Notes under the pieces: model-generated
Told to the model about the DNA's origin: nothing
The model's input: the letters and a program-made list of their open reading frames with translations, nothing else
Databases searched by the model: none
Origin: Mesorhizobium hawassense
GTDB taxonomy: Bacteria; Pseudomonadota; Alphaproteobacteria; Rhizobiales; Rhizobiaceae
Length of the DNA stretch: 64,000 bases
Direction of reading: 5' to 3'
Assembly: GCF_003289945.1 (NCBI RefSeq)
Contig: NZ_QMBP01000002.1
Span: 186,001 to 250,000, forward strand
Shown: one piece after another, positions 9,817 to 19,866 of the stretch
How positions within the stretch are numbered: the stretch's first letter is position 1
How the letters are laid out: each line of letters starts with the position of its first letter
Made by a program: the position numbers and the translations under genes

Positions 9817-10685
9817 CGGCGGCAGCCCGCCCCGTCGCCATACCGGGCGCCGACGGATGCCCCGAGCGATTTGGCGAATAGTGCCAGCCATACGATCGGC
9901 AGCGACAGCCTCGCGAAAGTCCTGTCCTTGCCAGACAGCCCCTCTCCGATCAGCTTGCCGACACTGCGCCGGTCCCGGAACACCTTGCGGAACGGGTGCA
10001 AAGGTTTTCCGGCTTCGATGGAGGTGAGATAGGCGCCGTAGCGGCGTCCGCGTCGGTACTGGTCCGCGAGCAATCCAGATAGACTCGTCTCATTGCGATG
10101 AACGGTCAGGACCCGCGGTTCCCAGACCGGCTTCAAGGCCTCCGGCAGCCTGGCCATGAATTCGGTGTCCTCCCCCGACGTCATCCGCTCGTCGAACGGC
10201 CCGTATCGATCGAACAGTGTCCGGTCGAACGAAACGCCATAGCGCAGCGCTTTCTCGGCCGAAAGGCCGGGCAGGCGCCGCATGGATGTGACGAGATGCG
10301 CCGCGCAGGCGACCAGATTGCGCGGATGGCTGTTGACGATGGCGCTCGCTACCGCCGCGGCGCCCCCCCGGTGACGCAGCACGCGGACTTCAGCCCATTG
10401 CGGACAGGCAAGACAATCGTTCGCGAGAAAGGCGACGAACGGAGCCTGCGTCGCCGCGATGCCGCGATTTCGCGCGGCGCCGGCAAACAGCCGGTCCTCG
10501 ACATCGATGACCTTCACGTCGATGCCGCCGTCGGCAAGCAGCGCCTTGGCGTTGCCGCCGCCGGAATTCACCACCACGATCTCGAGCGGAATATCCTGGT
10601 CGAGCACCGATCTTACCGCGGCCACCAGTTCGGCCGGTGCCCGAAAACCGATCACCACGACCGCAAGCTCGGGCCTATCGGCCAT
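9813..10685 (-). CDS. Glycosyltransferase family 2 protein with altered DxD site
   Basis: GT2-type protein of 290 residues. The N-terminal strand LAVVVIGFRAPAELVAAVRSVL and IVVVNSGGG match the GT-A fold, and ARNRGIAATQAPFVAFLANDC sits where the DxD motif normally lies; here it reads NDC. GPFDERMTSGEDTEF near residue 190 is the usual ED-containing acceptor motif. The start at 10685 overlaps the stop of the upstream glycosyltransferase by one base; the open frame extends further but only within that gene. Without the canonical DxD, catalysis may be metal-independent or changed. Confidence 0.82.
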   Translation of the reverse strand: MADRPELAVVVIGFRAPAELVAAVRSVLDQDIPLEIVVVNSGGGNAKALLADGGIDVKVIDVEDRLFAGAARNRGIAATQAPFVAFLANDCLACPQWAEVRVLRHRGGAAAVASAIVNSHPRNLVACAAHLVTSMRRLPGLSAEKALRYGVSFDRTLFDRYGPFDERMTSGEDTEFMARLPEALKPVWEPRVLTVHRNETSLSGLLADQYRRGRRYGAYLTSIEAGKPLHPFRKVFRDRRSVGKLIGEGLSGKDRTFARLSLPIVWLALFAKSLGASVGARYGDGAGCRR

Positions 10686-11668
10686 CAGGCGCGTTGCAAC
10701 TGGGCGGCTGGCGTCGAGAGCCGGCGCCACAGCGTGATCTTCAACCGGTAGCGCATGCAACGCCAGACATCGGCAGCCGCCCGCGGCGCGGCCTCGGCCA
10801 CCGTGAGGAATTTTGCCGCCATGTCGAAATCGCCGCGCATATAATGAACACGCGCGATCTTCAGGGCGACGAGGCCCTCCCTCATCTTCAGGGACCGCTC
10901 CGCGATGCCGCAGGACGGGAGCCGGCGCAGCGCCCGGCGCCATTCGAGAAAGCGCGCGGCTGGCCTGATCGTGAACCGATCGTCGGAGCGCTCCGCCGAC
11001 ACGAAATAGATGAAGATGGGTTTTGTCACGACCGCAAGCGAAGCCTTGGCCATCACGCGCGCCCAGAACAGCGTGTCCTCGTCATAGGCAAGCCCGACCG
11101 GGAACCTTGTTTCGCCGATGACCCGCCGCGACACCAGCGCGCTGCCGACCGCAATCGACCGTATCCGCCCGTCGAGATAGGCGCAGGCGTTCGCAAGCCC
11201 GCTTGCTGTGTAGACGCCCGGCATCTTGGTCGACCGCTCCTCGCCATCAACCCGCCGACGGAAGGCGCCGACCACCATGTCTACCCCTGATCGTGCCCTG
11301 GCCTTGGCCAGCAGCGCGCGCAGGCCACCTTCCAGATGAAGATCGTCGGCATCGATCATATAGATCCAAGGGCAGCGGGCCTGCTCCAGAGCCAGATTCC
11401 TGGAGCCGCCGGCGTCGCGGCAGCTCGATTTGATGACGCGCATCGGCAAGGCAAACCGCAACGCCGTTTCCGTGGCGACGGCGGCGGTGGCGTCGGAGGA
11501 CGAATCGTCCACCAGCAGCACCTCGCCGATGACTTCCTTTTCCGAAACCAGCGAGGCGAGTGTTCGGGCAATTGTCCGAGCCGCATCGTGTGCCGGAATG
11601 ATGATACTGACCGCTTCCAAATCCCGTCTCCGCGCGCCATGCCCACGCAGGCGCGCGCCCCCAGTCAA
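10685..11668 (-). CDS. Glycosyltransferase family 2 protein
   Basis: GT2-family transferase of 327 residues, first gene of the three-gene glycosyltransferase operon. The N-terminal GT-A fold shows VSIIIPAHDAARTIARTL, VDDSSSD and the metal-binding YMIDADD (about residues 104-110), followed by an EDT-like YDEDTLFWARV. The C-terminal 90 residues are basic and helical with no clear membrane segment. It most likely transfers sugars to a surface polysaccharide or glycolipid. The nearest upstream gene is the transglutaminase, 64 bases away on the same strand, so read-through from that locus is possible. Confidence 0.85.
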   Translation of the reverse strand: MTGGARLRGHGARRRDLEAVSIIIPAHDAARTIARTLASLVSEKEVIGEVLLVDDSSSDATAAVATETALRFALPMRVIKSSCRDAGGSRNLALEQARCPWIYMIDADDLHLEGGLRALLAKARARSGVDMVVGAFRRRVDGEERSTKMPGVYTASGLANACAYLDGRIRSIAVGSALVSRRVIGETRFPVGLAYDEDTLFWARVMAKASLAVVTKPIFIYFVSAERSDDRFTIRPAARFLEWRRALRRLPSCGIAERSLKMREGLVALKIARVHYMRGDFDMAAKFLTVAEAAPRAAADVWRCMRYRLKITLWRRLSTPAAQLQRA

Positions 11669-11732
11669 TCCCGTGCCCAGGTTACCGACGGCAGGCGCAC
11701 TTGAGAAGCGTCCACGAGCAATCGGTTTGTCG

Positions 11733-12617
11733 TCACACCTTTTCGACGGCGACCGGAATGACGTCGACCGCCTGCTCGCCGACCTGGCCGCCGGTCGTCT
11801 TCAGCACGCCGACGATCGGCGCCACGTCGGAATAATCGCGGCCGTAGCCGACGGTGATGTGATCGTTGCTCGCCCGCATGCCGTTGGTGGGGTCGAATTC
11901 CTGCCAGCCGGCATCGCGCCCACACCAGGCCTTGACCCAGGCATGCATGGCGTCCGCGCCTTCGAGCCTCGGCTTGCCCTTGGGCGGGATCGTGCGCAGG
12001 AAGCCGCTGACATAGCCGGCCGGAATGCCCAGCCCGCGCAGGCCGGCTATCATGATATGGGAAAAATCCTGGCAGACCCCACGCCTCAGCGCGAAGGCGT
12101 CGCTGGCTCGCGTCTGCACCGTCGTCGCCTTGCCGTCATAGGTGAAATCGCGGTGGATGCGATTGCAGAGATCGACCGCCGTGGCCACGGCAGAACCGGC
12201 GAGGCTGTCTCGCGCATAGGCAGTGATCGCCGTATCGATGCCGACATGATCGCTCGCGCCGAGGAAATGATGCGGCGCCGAAGGCGCCAGCGAGCGCACC
12301 GAGCCGAGTTCATCTTTGAGCCGCTGTAGATCTGGCGAAACGTCGAGTCCAGGCTCCGGACGCGACACCGACACACGCGCGCTCATCCTGATGTCGAGCC
12401 CGTCATGGACATCGCGAAAGGCGATCGCGGCGACGTTGTTGCCGAAGAAATCGGAAAAATCCGTGCGCTCAGACGGGGTCGGCACAAATGACAGCGAGGC
12501 GGCGACGACGCGCTGCACGCCCGCAATCGTCGGCGGCAGCACCCGCACCTGATGCCGGCTGCCACCGGCCGCGGCGTCATAGTCGTAGCTGAGGTGAAGC
12601 CTGATATCGTAGAGCAT
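11733..12617 (-). CDS. Transglutaminase-like cysteine peptidase-fold protein
   Basis: Transglutaminase-superfamily protein of 294 residues. An N-terminal beta-rich domain (1-80) precedes the papain-like TGc domain. The catalytic triad is visible as Cys182 (RGVCQDFSH), His225 (DAMHAWV) and Asp242 (FDPTNG). There is no signal peptide, so it is probably cytoplasmic. It follows genes for a circularly permuted ATP-grasp/alpha-E protein and a DUF2126 transglutaminase. This trio is conserved in many proteobacteria and has been predicted to make or break peptide or amide bonds on an unknown substrate. The actual reaction is not established. Confidence 0.85.
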   Translation of the reverse strand: MLYDIRLHLSYDYDAAAGGSRHQVRVLPPTIAGVQRVVAASLSFVPTPSERTDFSDFFGNNVAAIAFRDVHDGLDIRMSARVSVSRPEPGLDVSPDLQRLKDELGSVRSLAPSAPHHFLGASDHVGIDTAITAYARDSLAGSAVATAVDLCNRIHRDFTYDGKATTVQTRASDAFALRRGVCQDFSHIMIAGLRGLGIPAGYVSGFLRTIPPKGKPRLEGADAMHAWVKAWCGRDAGWQEFDPTNGMRASNDHITVGYGRDYSDVAPIVGVLKTTGGQVGEQAVDVIPVAVEKV

Positions 12618-12646
12618 GCCTTACTTTGTCTTTCCGCAGGTTCTTA

Positions 12647-12673
12647 CCGCAAAACCGTGGGACACTTTTGCGG
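12647..12673. repeat. Short palindromic intergenic element
   Basis: An 8-base inverted repeat (CCGCAAAA / TTTTGCGG) with an 11-base centre fills the gap between the ATP-grasp/alpha-E and transglutaminase genes. The AAACCG...CACTTTTGCGG layout resembles short palindromes scattered through intergenic DNA of Rhizobiales. I see only one copy in this window, so family membership rests on recall. On the minus strand it could act as a processing or attenuation hairpin between the two genes. Confidence 0.45.
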
Positions 12674-12680
12674 AACCCGC

Positions 12681-15092
12681 TTAGCCAAAATAGGCTTTGG
12701 CGAGGCTGTTGTAGAGATTGCCGATCTCAGTGGCGAGGTCGTCAAGCACATCCGCGGTCATGTCCGATGGCTCCATCACGGCGATCGCCGTGTTGAGCTG
12801 CAGGATTTCCTTGGCGGCCGGCGACATGTGCCCTTCGCCGCCGACCGAGGGCAACATGCCGATTTCCGCCTTCAGCCGCTCGAGCTGGAACAGGATCGAA
12901 CGCGGATTGAGCGGGTCGAGCGCCAGCAGGTCGATGACCGTGCGCCGCCCGGCCTGCACCGGATATTGCCGGCGATGGGTCATGACGCTGTCGCCGATCT
13001 CCAGCATCATGTCGAGCGCGCCTTCCGGCGCCCCGTTCCTTGTCAGCTGGCTGAGCGTGCGGGCGATCTGAATGCCACGTTCCAGCCTGCGGCCGATCTC
13101 CAGGAAACGCCAGCCGGTGAAGCGGTACATGTTCTCGTGCAGCAGGCCGGAAAAGCCGGCGAGCTTGCGCAGCATCACCGTCATCGCCCGCGTCGCGTCG
13201 TCTCCGGGCGCGACCGTTTCGGCGAATTTGTGGATGGTCTTCGACAGATCCTTCAGCGCCAGCCAGCCGTCGGGCGAGAAACGGTCGCGAATTTGGCCGG
13301 CGCTGTAGACCGCGCTATCCAAAGTGCCGATCAGCCCCAGCGGTATCGCGGTTTCGACCTCGATGCCGAACGGCTCGAGATAGTCCCTGATATCGGCAAG
13401 CAGTGGCATGTCCGGATCGGATGTCTCGGCAAGCCGCACGTGATAGGCGCGCAGCACGCGCACCGTATCCTCCGAGCGCTCGATATAGCGCCCGAGCCAG
13501 GTCAGGTTCTCCGCCGCGCGGCTGGGCAGGCTGCCCGGCATGGTTCGAGTAAAACCGTCACGCTCCTGTGGCAGCAGTGTCTCGCGCTCGACCGGCCGGT
13601 CGCTCACCACCCAGACATCCGCCGCCTGGCCGCCGCGCTGCATGGCGATCGCCGTCGGATCGAGCGAGAAGCCGATGCGGGCGAAGCCGCCGGGCATCAC
13701 CGTCCAGCCTTCCGGCGTGCGCGCCAGGTAGACGCGCAGGCTGGCGGGCCGAGGCTCCAGCAGGCCGCCGACGAACACCGGCGTGGTCGACAGCGTCACC
13801 GCTTCCTGGCCGACGAAACCGGCGCCGTCCGCCTCGATGCGCGCGACGAGCTCGGCCCGTTCGCCCGCCGACAGCGACGATCCTAGCCGGGTCGCGCCGT
13901 CATCCTCGAAGGCAAGCCGGGTCGACAGCGCCGGGCCGACGACCATGCGGTCGATGTTGGCAAGCACATGGGCGCGTTCGGCCTCCTGCCCGCACCACCA
14001 GGTGGCGATGCTCGGCAGCTTGAGACCGTCGCCCTGCAGTTCCCGCGCGATCCTGGGCAGGAAGGACAGCAGCGCCCGCGTTTCCATCAGCCCTGAGCCA
14101 AGCGCATTGACCGCCGACACCGTGCCGCGGCGGATCGCCTCGACAAGGCCGGGCGTGCCGATCTGCGAGTCCGCCCTGAGCTCCAGCGGATCGGCGAAGG
14201 CTGCATCGAGCCGGCGCCACAACACGCCGATCGGCATCAGGCCGGAAACGGTTCGCACCATCAGCCGGCCGCCGGAGACCGTAAGGTCCTCGCCCTCGAG
14301 CAGCATGATGCCGAGATAGCGGGCGATATAAGCATGCTCGTAGTAGGTTTCGTTGAGGGGTCCGGGCGTCAGGATGGCGACGCGGCCGCCGGACTCCTTT
14401 GCCATGCCGTTCAGCGCATCGCGGAAGCGGCGGAAGAAGCCGGCAAGGCGATGCACATGCATCTCGCCATAGATGTCCGACAGCGCGCGTGTGGTGGCGA
14501 CGCGGTTCTCAAGGGCGAAGCCGGCGCCCGACGGTGCCTGGGTGCGGTCGCCCAGCACCCACCAGCCGCCGTCCGGGCCACGACCGAGCTCGAAGGCGAC
14601 CATGTGCAGGAAATGCCCATTACCCGGACGGATGCCGGCAACGGGGCGCAGATACTCAGGGCTCGCCGCGATCAGCCCGGCCGGCAGGATGCCCTTCTCG
14701 ATCAGCCGGTTCGGCCCGTAAATGTCGGCCAGGGTCGCCTCGAACAGGTCGGCGCGCTGGATCAGCCCGGCGCTGATCTCGGCCCATTCCTTCTCGTCGA
14801 TGAGCAGAGGGACATGCGCCAGCGGCCATTCGCGCTCATTGGCGCCGGCTTGTTCGTAGACGCGGTAATAGACGCCGGCATCGCGCAGATACTGGTCGGC
14901 TCGGGCAAAACGCTGCCCAAGCCGCTCCGCTCCGAGCTCGTCGAGCGCGTCGATGAAGGAGCGCCAGGCCGGGCGCGCATTGCCCGAGGCATCGACCATC
15001 TCGTCGGCGATGCCTTCGATCGGGCGGTAGCGTTCCAGCAGGCTTTGCGCCCGCGGCCTTCCGCCCGCCCGTTTGTGATTCCCCTTGGCCAT
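12681..15092 (-). CDS. Fusion of circularly permuted type-2 ATP-grasp and alpha-E (DUF403) domains
   Basis: Protein of 803 residues that fuses two partners often encoded separately. Residues from about 85 to 480 form the circularly permuted ATP-grasp (amidoligase-like) part, with segments such as GRVAILTPGPLNETYYEHAYIA and GRLMVRTVSGLMPIGVLWRR. Residues about 522-800 are the all-helical alpha-E domain, beginning LPSRAAENLTWLGRYIERSED. ATP-grasp enzymes join a carboxylate to an amine using ATP, so a peptide- or amide-forming role is expected. The gene starts 6 bases after the DUF2126 gene. The substrate is unknown. Confidence 0.88.
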   Translation of the reverse strand: MAKGNHKRAGGRPRAQSLLERYRPIEGIADEMVDASGNARPAWRSFIDALDELGAERLGQRFARADQYLRDAGVYYRVYEQAGANEREWPLAHVPLLIDEKEWAEISAGLIQRADLFEATLADIYGPNRLIEKGILPAGLIAASPEYLRPVAGIRPGNGHFLHMVAFELGRGPDGGWWVLGDRTQAPSGAGFALENRVATTRALSDIYGEMHVHRLAGFFRRFRDALNGMAKESGGRVAILTPGPLNETYYEHAYIARYLGIMLLEGEDLTVSGGRLMVRTVSGLMPIGVLWRRLDAAFADPLELRADSQIGTPGLVEAIRRGTVSAVNALGSGLMETRALLSFLPRIARELQGDGLKLPSIATWWCGQEAERAHVLANIDRMVVGPALSTRLAFEDDGATRLGSSLSAGERAELVARIEADGAGFVGQEAVTLSTTPVFVGGLLEPRPASLRVYLARTPEGWTVMPGGFARIGFSLDPTAIAMQRGGQAADVWVVSDRPVERETLLPQERDGFTRTMPGSLPSRAAENLTWLGRYIERSEDTVRVLRAYHVRLAETSDPDMPLLADIRDYLEPFGIEVETAIPLGLIGTLDSAVYSAGQIRDRFSPDGWLALKDLSKTIHKFAETVAPGDDATRAMTVMLRKLAGFSGLLHENMYRFTGWRFLEIGRRLERGIQIARTLSQLTRNGAPEGALDMMLEIGDSVMTHRRQYPVQAGRRTVIDLLALDPLNPRSILFQLERLKAEIGMLPSVGGEGHMSPAAKEILQLNTAIAVMEPSDMTADVLDDLATEIGNLYNSLAKAYFG

Positions 15093-15098
15093 TGTCGA

Positions 15099-18000
15099 TC
15101 AGAGTCTCGCCGGCCGCCTGAGGTCAAGGGTCATGGGGAACTCTTCAGAGGCTTCTTCGTCACGCAGCACATAGCTGCCCGGGGTATGGCCGCGCGGCTC
15201 GAAGCGGGCAAGCCGCCGCGCCTCGGCCTCGTTGCCGTTGACCGGGAAGGTGTCGTAGTTGCGCCCTCCGGGATGCGCGACATGGTAGACGCAGCCGCCG
15301 ACCGAGCGGCCCGACCAGCGGTCATAGATGTCGAAGACCAGTGGCGTGTTGACCGGGAGGGCCGGATGCAGGCCGGAGGCCGGCTGCCAAGCCTTGAAGC
15401 GCACGCCGGCCACCGCGATCTCGCGGTTGTCGGTCACCTTCATCGGCACGATGCGGCCGTTGCAGACGATGGCGTGACGCTCCGGATTGAGGCCCTCGGT
15501 CCGCACCTGCAGCCGCTCGACCGACGAGTCCACGAACCGGACAGTGCCGCCGATCGCGCCCTGCTCGCCCATCACATGCCACGGCTCCAGCGCTTGTCTC
15601 AACTCCAGCTTGACGCCGGCATGCTGAACCTCGCCGCAGAAGGGGAAACGGAATTCGAGTTGAGCTGCGAACCATTCAGGACGGAAATCGAAGCCGTTGA
15701 GTTTCAGATCCTCCAGCACGTCGAGGAAATCCGCCCAGACGTGGTGCGGCAGCATGAAGCGGTCATGCAGCGAAGTGCCCCAGCGCACGAGGCGGCCGTC
15801 GAGCGGGTTCTTCCAGGCCCGCGCGATGATCGCGCGGACCAGCAATTGCTGCGCCAGGCTCATGCGCGCATTGGGCGGCATCTCGAAGCCGCGGAACTCG
15901 ACCAGCCCCAGCCGCCCCGTCGGGCCGTCCGGCGAGAACAGTTTGTCGATGCAGATTTCGGAGCGGTGCGTATTGCCGGTCACATCGGTCAAGAGATTGC
16001 GGAACAGCCGGTCGACCAGCCACGGCAAGGGTGCCGCGCCCTTGTCCGGATGCGGCACCTGCGCCAGCGCGATCTCCAGTTCGTAGAGCGAATCGTGCCG
16101 CGCTTCGTCGAAACGCGGCGCCTGGCTGGTCGGGCCGATGAACAGGCCGGAGAACAGGTAGGACAGCGACGGATGGCGCTGCCATTGCAGCACCAGGCTC
16201 TTCAGGAGGTCAGGCCTACGCAGGAACGGACTGTCATTGGGCGTCGCCCCGCCGACCACGACATGGTTGCCGCCGCCGGTGCCGGTATGGCGGCCGTCGA
16301 TCATGAACTTGTCGGTGCCGAGCCGCGACTGCCGCGCTTCCTCATAGATCGCCGTGGTCGTGGCGACGCATTCCCGCCAATTGGCGGCCGGATGGATGTT
16401 GACCTCGATGACGCCCGGATCGGGTGCCACGCGGATGACGTTGAGGCGAGGGTCGTGCGGCGGGGCGTAACCCTCGATATGCACCGGCAGGCCGATCGCC
16501 TTTGCCGCGTTCTCCGCCGCCGCCACCAGTTCGAGATAGTCTTCCAGCGCCTCGACGGGCGGCATGAACACGCAGAGCCGGCCGTCACGCGGCTCAACGC
16601 TGAGCGCCGTGCGCACCGCACCGCCGATCTCGGTGATCTCCTGCTCGACACGGTCCTGCTGGCCGGTCGCGGCCGTGAAGGACACCGCCTGCTGGCGGCG
16701 CGCCATTTCGTCGGCGCCTTCAGGCTCTGCCGGAGCGGCGTCCGGCAGGATAGCCTCGCGCGACGGCAACGGCCCGCGTGGCACGGATGGATCGACCGGC
16801 ACGATGTAAGGGAACTGCGCCGGCGGCACATAGGGCAGCGTGCCGAGCGGCAGGCGATAGCCGACGGGAGAATCGCCGGGCACCAGGAACAGGCGGCCGC
16901 GCCGCGTCTTCCATTTTTCCGAGCGCCAACGCTGCCCCGCGGCCTGGCTGTTCCAGCGCTGCACCGGCAGCACATAGCCGGACGGCTTGGTCAGCCCGCG
17001 CTCGAAGACGCGCGCCATGCGGCTGCGCTCTTCCGGGTCTTCCAGCTTCGAATTGGACGGGTCGACATTGTCCGGCAGCTTGCCTTCCTTGAGCAGCCAT
17101 TCGCCAGGATCCTCATAGGCTTCGCCGACCATAGCCTCGTCGATGCCGAGTTCGCCGGCGATCGCCTTGAGCAGGCTCTCGGCCTGCTCCGGTCCGATGG
17201 CTGATTTGCCCGTCTCTCGCGCGATCAGCGACGGATCGCGCCAGACCGGCTCACCGTCGGTGCGCCAATAGAGCGAGAAGGTCCAGCGCGGCAGGCTCTC
17301 GCCCGGATACCATTTGCCCTGGCCGTAATGCAGAAAACCGCCCGGCGCGAAGCGCTCGCGCAGCCGGCGGATCAGCTGGTCCGCCTTGTCGCGTTTGGTC
17401 GGACCGACGGCCGCCGTGTTCCATTCGGCGGATTCGAAATCGTCGATCGAAACGAAGGTCGGCTCGCCGCCCATGGTGAGCCGCACGTCGCCGTCTCTCA
17501 GCGCCGCATCGACCTTTTCGCCCAGCGCATCGAGCGCCTCCCAGCTTTCGTCCGAGAACGGCTTGGTGATGCGTGGATGCTCGGCGATCCGGTCGACCCG
17601 CATGTCGAAGCCGAAATCGACATTGGCGAAGCTCGCCATGCCGGAAATCGGCGCCGCATTGCGGAAATGCGGCGTCGCGGCGAGCGGCACATGGCTTTCG
17701 CCGGTGAGCAGCCCGGAGGTCGGGTCGAAGCCGATCCAGCCGGCGCCCGGAATATAGACCTCGCACCACGCATGCAGGTCGGTGAAGTCGACGGCAGTTC
17801 CCGGTGGTCCGTCGAGTGAAACCAGATCCGGCTTGAGCTGGATCAGATAGCCGGAGACGAAGCGTGCGGCGATGCCGAGATTGCGCAGGATCTGCACCAG
17901 CAGCCAGCTCGAATCGCGGCACGAGCCTTTGGCCGCGGCCAGCGTTTCCTCCGGCGAATAGACGCCGGTCTCCATGCGCACGATATAGGCGATCTCGCGC

Positions 18001-18458
18001 TGCAGCCTTGCATTGAGGTCGACCAGGAAATTGACGGTGTTTGTCGGGCTGCGGTCGATGCTTTCAAGGAACTTGGACAAAAGAGGCCCGGCCCGCTCCG
18101 GCGTGCGGTAGATGGCGAGGTCTTCCCTGATCTCTTCGGGATAGTCGAACGGGAAGGTCTCGGCACTCTCCTCGACGAAGAAGTCGAACGGATTGTAGAC
18201 GGTCATGTCGGCGACGAGGTCGACCTCGATCTTCAACTCCGTCACCGGCTCCGGGAAGACGAAGCGGGCGAGGAAGTTGCCGTAGGGATCCTGCTGCAGG
18301 TTGACGAAGTGGTTTGCCGGCTCGACCTTCAGCGAGTGGCTGAGCACCTTGGTGCGCGAATGCGGCGCCGGCTGCAGCCTGATCACCTGGGGGCCGAGCA
18401 CCACCGGCCGGTCATATTTGTAATGGGTCAGATGATGGACGGCTGCCAGAATTGCCAT
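15099..18458 (-). CDS. Large transglutaminase-like / DUF2126 protein
   Basis: Protein of 1119 residues, first gene of the triad. Residues 1-80 form the transglutaminase N-terminal beta domain; the TGc core has Cys180 (KGSCRDSSW), His229 (DLHAWCEVY) and Asp245 (GFDPTSG). From about residue 300 onward it is the long DUF2126 domain, which includes [14 protein letters not shown] and [15 protein letters not shown], a glutamine-synthetase-like or amidoligase-like region in published predictions. No signal peptide is present. The three-gene set suggests a linked cycle of amide-bond formation (ATP-grasp) and cleavage or transfer (transglutaminase folds). The length and domain order fit the family well. 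Confidence 0.9.
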   Translation of the reverse strand: MAILAAVHHLTHYKYDRPVVLGPQVIRLQPAPHSRTKVLSHSLKVEPANHFVNLQQDPYGNFLARFVFPEPVTELKIEVDLVADMTVYNPFDFFVEESAETFPFDYPEEIREDLAIYRTPERAGPLLSKFLESIDRSPTNTVNFLVDLNARLQREIAYIVRMETGVYSPEETLAAAKGSCRDSSWLLVQILRNLGIAARFVSGYLIQLKPDLVSLDGPPGTAVDFTDLHAWCEVYIPGAGWIGFDPTSGLLTGESHVPLAATPHFRNAAPISGMASFANVDFGFDMRVDRIAEHPRITKPFSDESWEALDALGEKVDAALRDGDVRLTMGGEPTFVSIDDFESAEWNTAAVGPTKRDKADQLIRRLRERFAPGGFLHYGQGKWYPGESLPRWTFSLYWRTDGEPVWRDPSLIARETGKSAIGPEQAESLLKAIAGELGIDEAMVGEAYEDPGEWLLKEGKLPDNVDPSNSKLEDPEERSRMARVFERGLTKPSGYVLPVQRWNSQAAGQRWRSEKWKTRRGRLFLVPGDSPVGYRLPLGTLPYVPPAQFPYIVPVDPSVPRGPLPSREAILPDAAPAEPEGADEMARRQQAVSFTAATGQQDRVEQEITEIGGAVRTALSVEPRDGRLCVFMPPVEALEDYLELVAAAENAAKAIGLPVHIEGYAPPHDPRLNVIRVAPDPGVIEVNIHPAANWRECVATTTAIYEEARQSRLGTDKFMIDGRHTGTGGGNHVVVGGATPNDSPFLRRPDLLKSLVLQWQRHPSLSYLFSGLFIGPTSQAPRFDEARHDSLYELEIALAQVPHPDKGAAPLPWLVDRLFRNLLTDVTGNTHRSEICIDKLFSPDGPTGRLGLVEFRGFEMPPNARMSLAQQLLVRAIIARAWKNPLDGRLVRWGTSLHDRFMLPHHVWADFLDVLEDLKLNGFDFRPEWFAAQLEFRFPFCGEVQHAGVKLELRQALEPWHVMGEQGAIGGTVRFVDSSVERLQVRTEGLNPERHAIVCNGRIVPMKVTDNREIAVAGVRFKAWQPASGLHPALPVNTPLVFDIYDRWSGRSVGGCVYHVAHPGGRNYDTFPVNGNEAEARRLARFEPRGHTPGSYVLRDEEASEEFPMTLDLRRPARL

Positions 18459-18562
18459 GGTGCCCCGGAGAATGGCGTTTTACCGCCAGACCCTGACACA
18501 AATCCTGGCCACTCTCCAAGCAGAGATGTTGCGTTGCACCTAATTTAAGCAGCGTTGCCGGC

Positions 18563-19759
18563 TTAGAAAAACGCCTGCAGCCCGGTCTGCGCCCTTCCGA
18601 GGATCAGCGCGTGCACGTCATGCGTGCCCTCATAGGTGTTCACCGTCTCCAGGTTCTGCGCGTGGCGCATCACGTGGTAGCCGATCTGGATGCCGTTGCC
18701 GCCATGCATGTCGCGGGCCTGCCGGGCGATGTCGAGCGCCTTGCCGCAATTGTTGCGCTTGACGATCGAGATCATCTCCGGCGCCATCTTGCCGTCGTCC
18801 ATCAGGCGGCCGACCCGCAGGCTGCCCTGCAGGCCAAGCGCGATTTCGGTCTGCATGTCGGCGAGCTTCTTCTGGAACAGTTGCGTGCCGGCAAGCGGCT
18901 TGCCGAACTGTTTCCTATCGAGGCCATACTGCCGCGCCCGCTGCCAGCAATCCTCGGCCGCGCCCATCGCGCCCCAGGAAATACCGTAGCGCGCCCGGTT
19001 GAGGCAGCCGAACGGACCGCCGAGCCCCTTGGCGTTGGGCAGCAGCGCCTCCTCGCCGACCTCGACGCCTTCCATCACCACCTCACCGGTGATCGACGCG
19101 CGGAGGCTGAGTTTCCCCCCGATCTTCGGAGCCGAAAGCCCCTTCATGCCCTTTTCCAGCACGAAGCCCCGGATCTCGTCCTTGCCGTTCTCGCCCTTCA
19201 ACTTCGCCCAGACGACGAAGACGTCGGCGATCGGCGCGTTGGAGATCCACATCTTCGAGCCGGAGAGCCTGTAGCCGTTCGCCGTCTTCTCGGCGCGCGT
19301 CTTCATGCCGCCCGGATCGGAGCCGGCATCCGGCTCGGTGAGGCCGAAGCAGCCGATCCATTCGCCCGAGGCGAGCTTCGGCAGATATTTCTTGCGCTGC
19401 GCTTCCGAGCCATAGGCATGGATCGGATACATGACCAGCGACGACTGCACGCTCATCATCGAGCGATAGCCGGAATCGACGCGCTCGACTTCACGCGCGA
19501 CCAGGCCGTAGGTCACGTATCCCGCGCCGAGACCGCCATATTCCTCCGGAATGGTGATGCCGAGCAGGCCGGCCTCACCCATCTCGCGGAAGATCGACGG
19601 ATCGGTCTTCTCGTCGGCGTAAGCTTCCTCGATACGCGGCGCCAGCTTGTCGGCCGCGAAAGCCGCCGCGCCGTCGCGCACCATGCGCTCGTCCTCGGAA
19701 AGCTGGTCCTCGATCAGGAAAGGATCATTCCAGACGAACGCGTTCTTATCGGCGGCCAT
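18563..19759 (-). CDS. gcdH: Glutaryl-CoA dehydrogenase
   Basis: FAD-dependent acyl-CoA dehydrogenase, 398 residues, that oxidises and decarboxylates glutaryl-CoA to crotonyl-CoA in lysine and glutarate breakdown. The catalytic base is Glu377 in [26 protein letters not shown] and [18 protein letters not shown] are FAD-binding segments, and [15 protein letters not shown] carries the glutaryl-specific arginine region. The ATG at 19759 matches the family N-terminus ([19 protein letters not shown]); an upstream in-frame ATG would read into the regulatory gap. A LysR gene starts divergently 107 bases away, as in gcdR-gcdH pairs of other bacteria. Confidence 0.92.
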   Translation of the reverse strand: MAADKNAFVWNDPFLIEDQLSEDERMVRDGAAAFAADKLAPRIEEAYADEKTDPSIFREMGEAGLLGITIPEEYGGLGAGYVTYGLVAREVERVDSGYRSMMSVQSSLVMYPIHAYGSEAQRKKYLPKLASGEWIGCFGLTEPDAGSDPGGMKTRAEKTANGYRLSGSKMWISNAPIADVFVVWAKLKGENGKDEIRGFVLEKGMKGLSAPKIGGKLSLRASITGEVVMEGVEVGEEALLPNAKGLGGPFGCLNRARYGISWGAMGAAEDCWQRARQYGLDRKQFGKPLAGTQLFQKKLADMQTEIALGLQGSLRVGRLMDDGKMAPEMISIVKRNNCGKALDIARQARDMHGGNGIQIGYHVMRHAQNLETVNTYEGTHDVHALILGRAQTGLQAFF

Positions 19760-19782
19760 GGCCTTGGACTCCCGGAATATTT

Positions 19783-19810
19783 TTGAGGTTGTCCGGCTTA
19801 TCCGCCTCAA
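19783..19810. promoter_or_regulatory. Inverted repeat in the gcdH/LysR divergent promoter
   Basis: TTGAGG and CCTCAA form a perfect 6-base inverted repeat separated by 16 bases, midway between the divergent dehydrogenase and LysR genes. LysR proteins usually bind such dyads in the shared promoter. The assignment comes from position alone. Confidence 0.4.
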
Positions 19811-19866
19811 CAGGGGAAAAATCAAACAAAATTGCATCACGGATCAATGAGCGTTAGTAATTGATC

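Noticed and set aside
14334-17204. A 956-codon open frame on the plus strand, antisense to the ATP-grasp/alpha-E and DUF2126 genes
   Set aside because: The product is a His/Arg/Ala-rich mix without any domain. It is a by-product of high GC at third positions on the opposite strand, where two well-conserved proteins are encoded.
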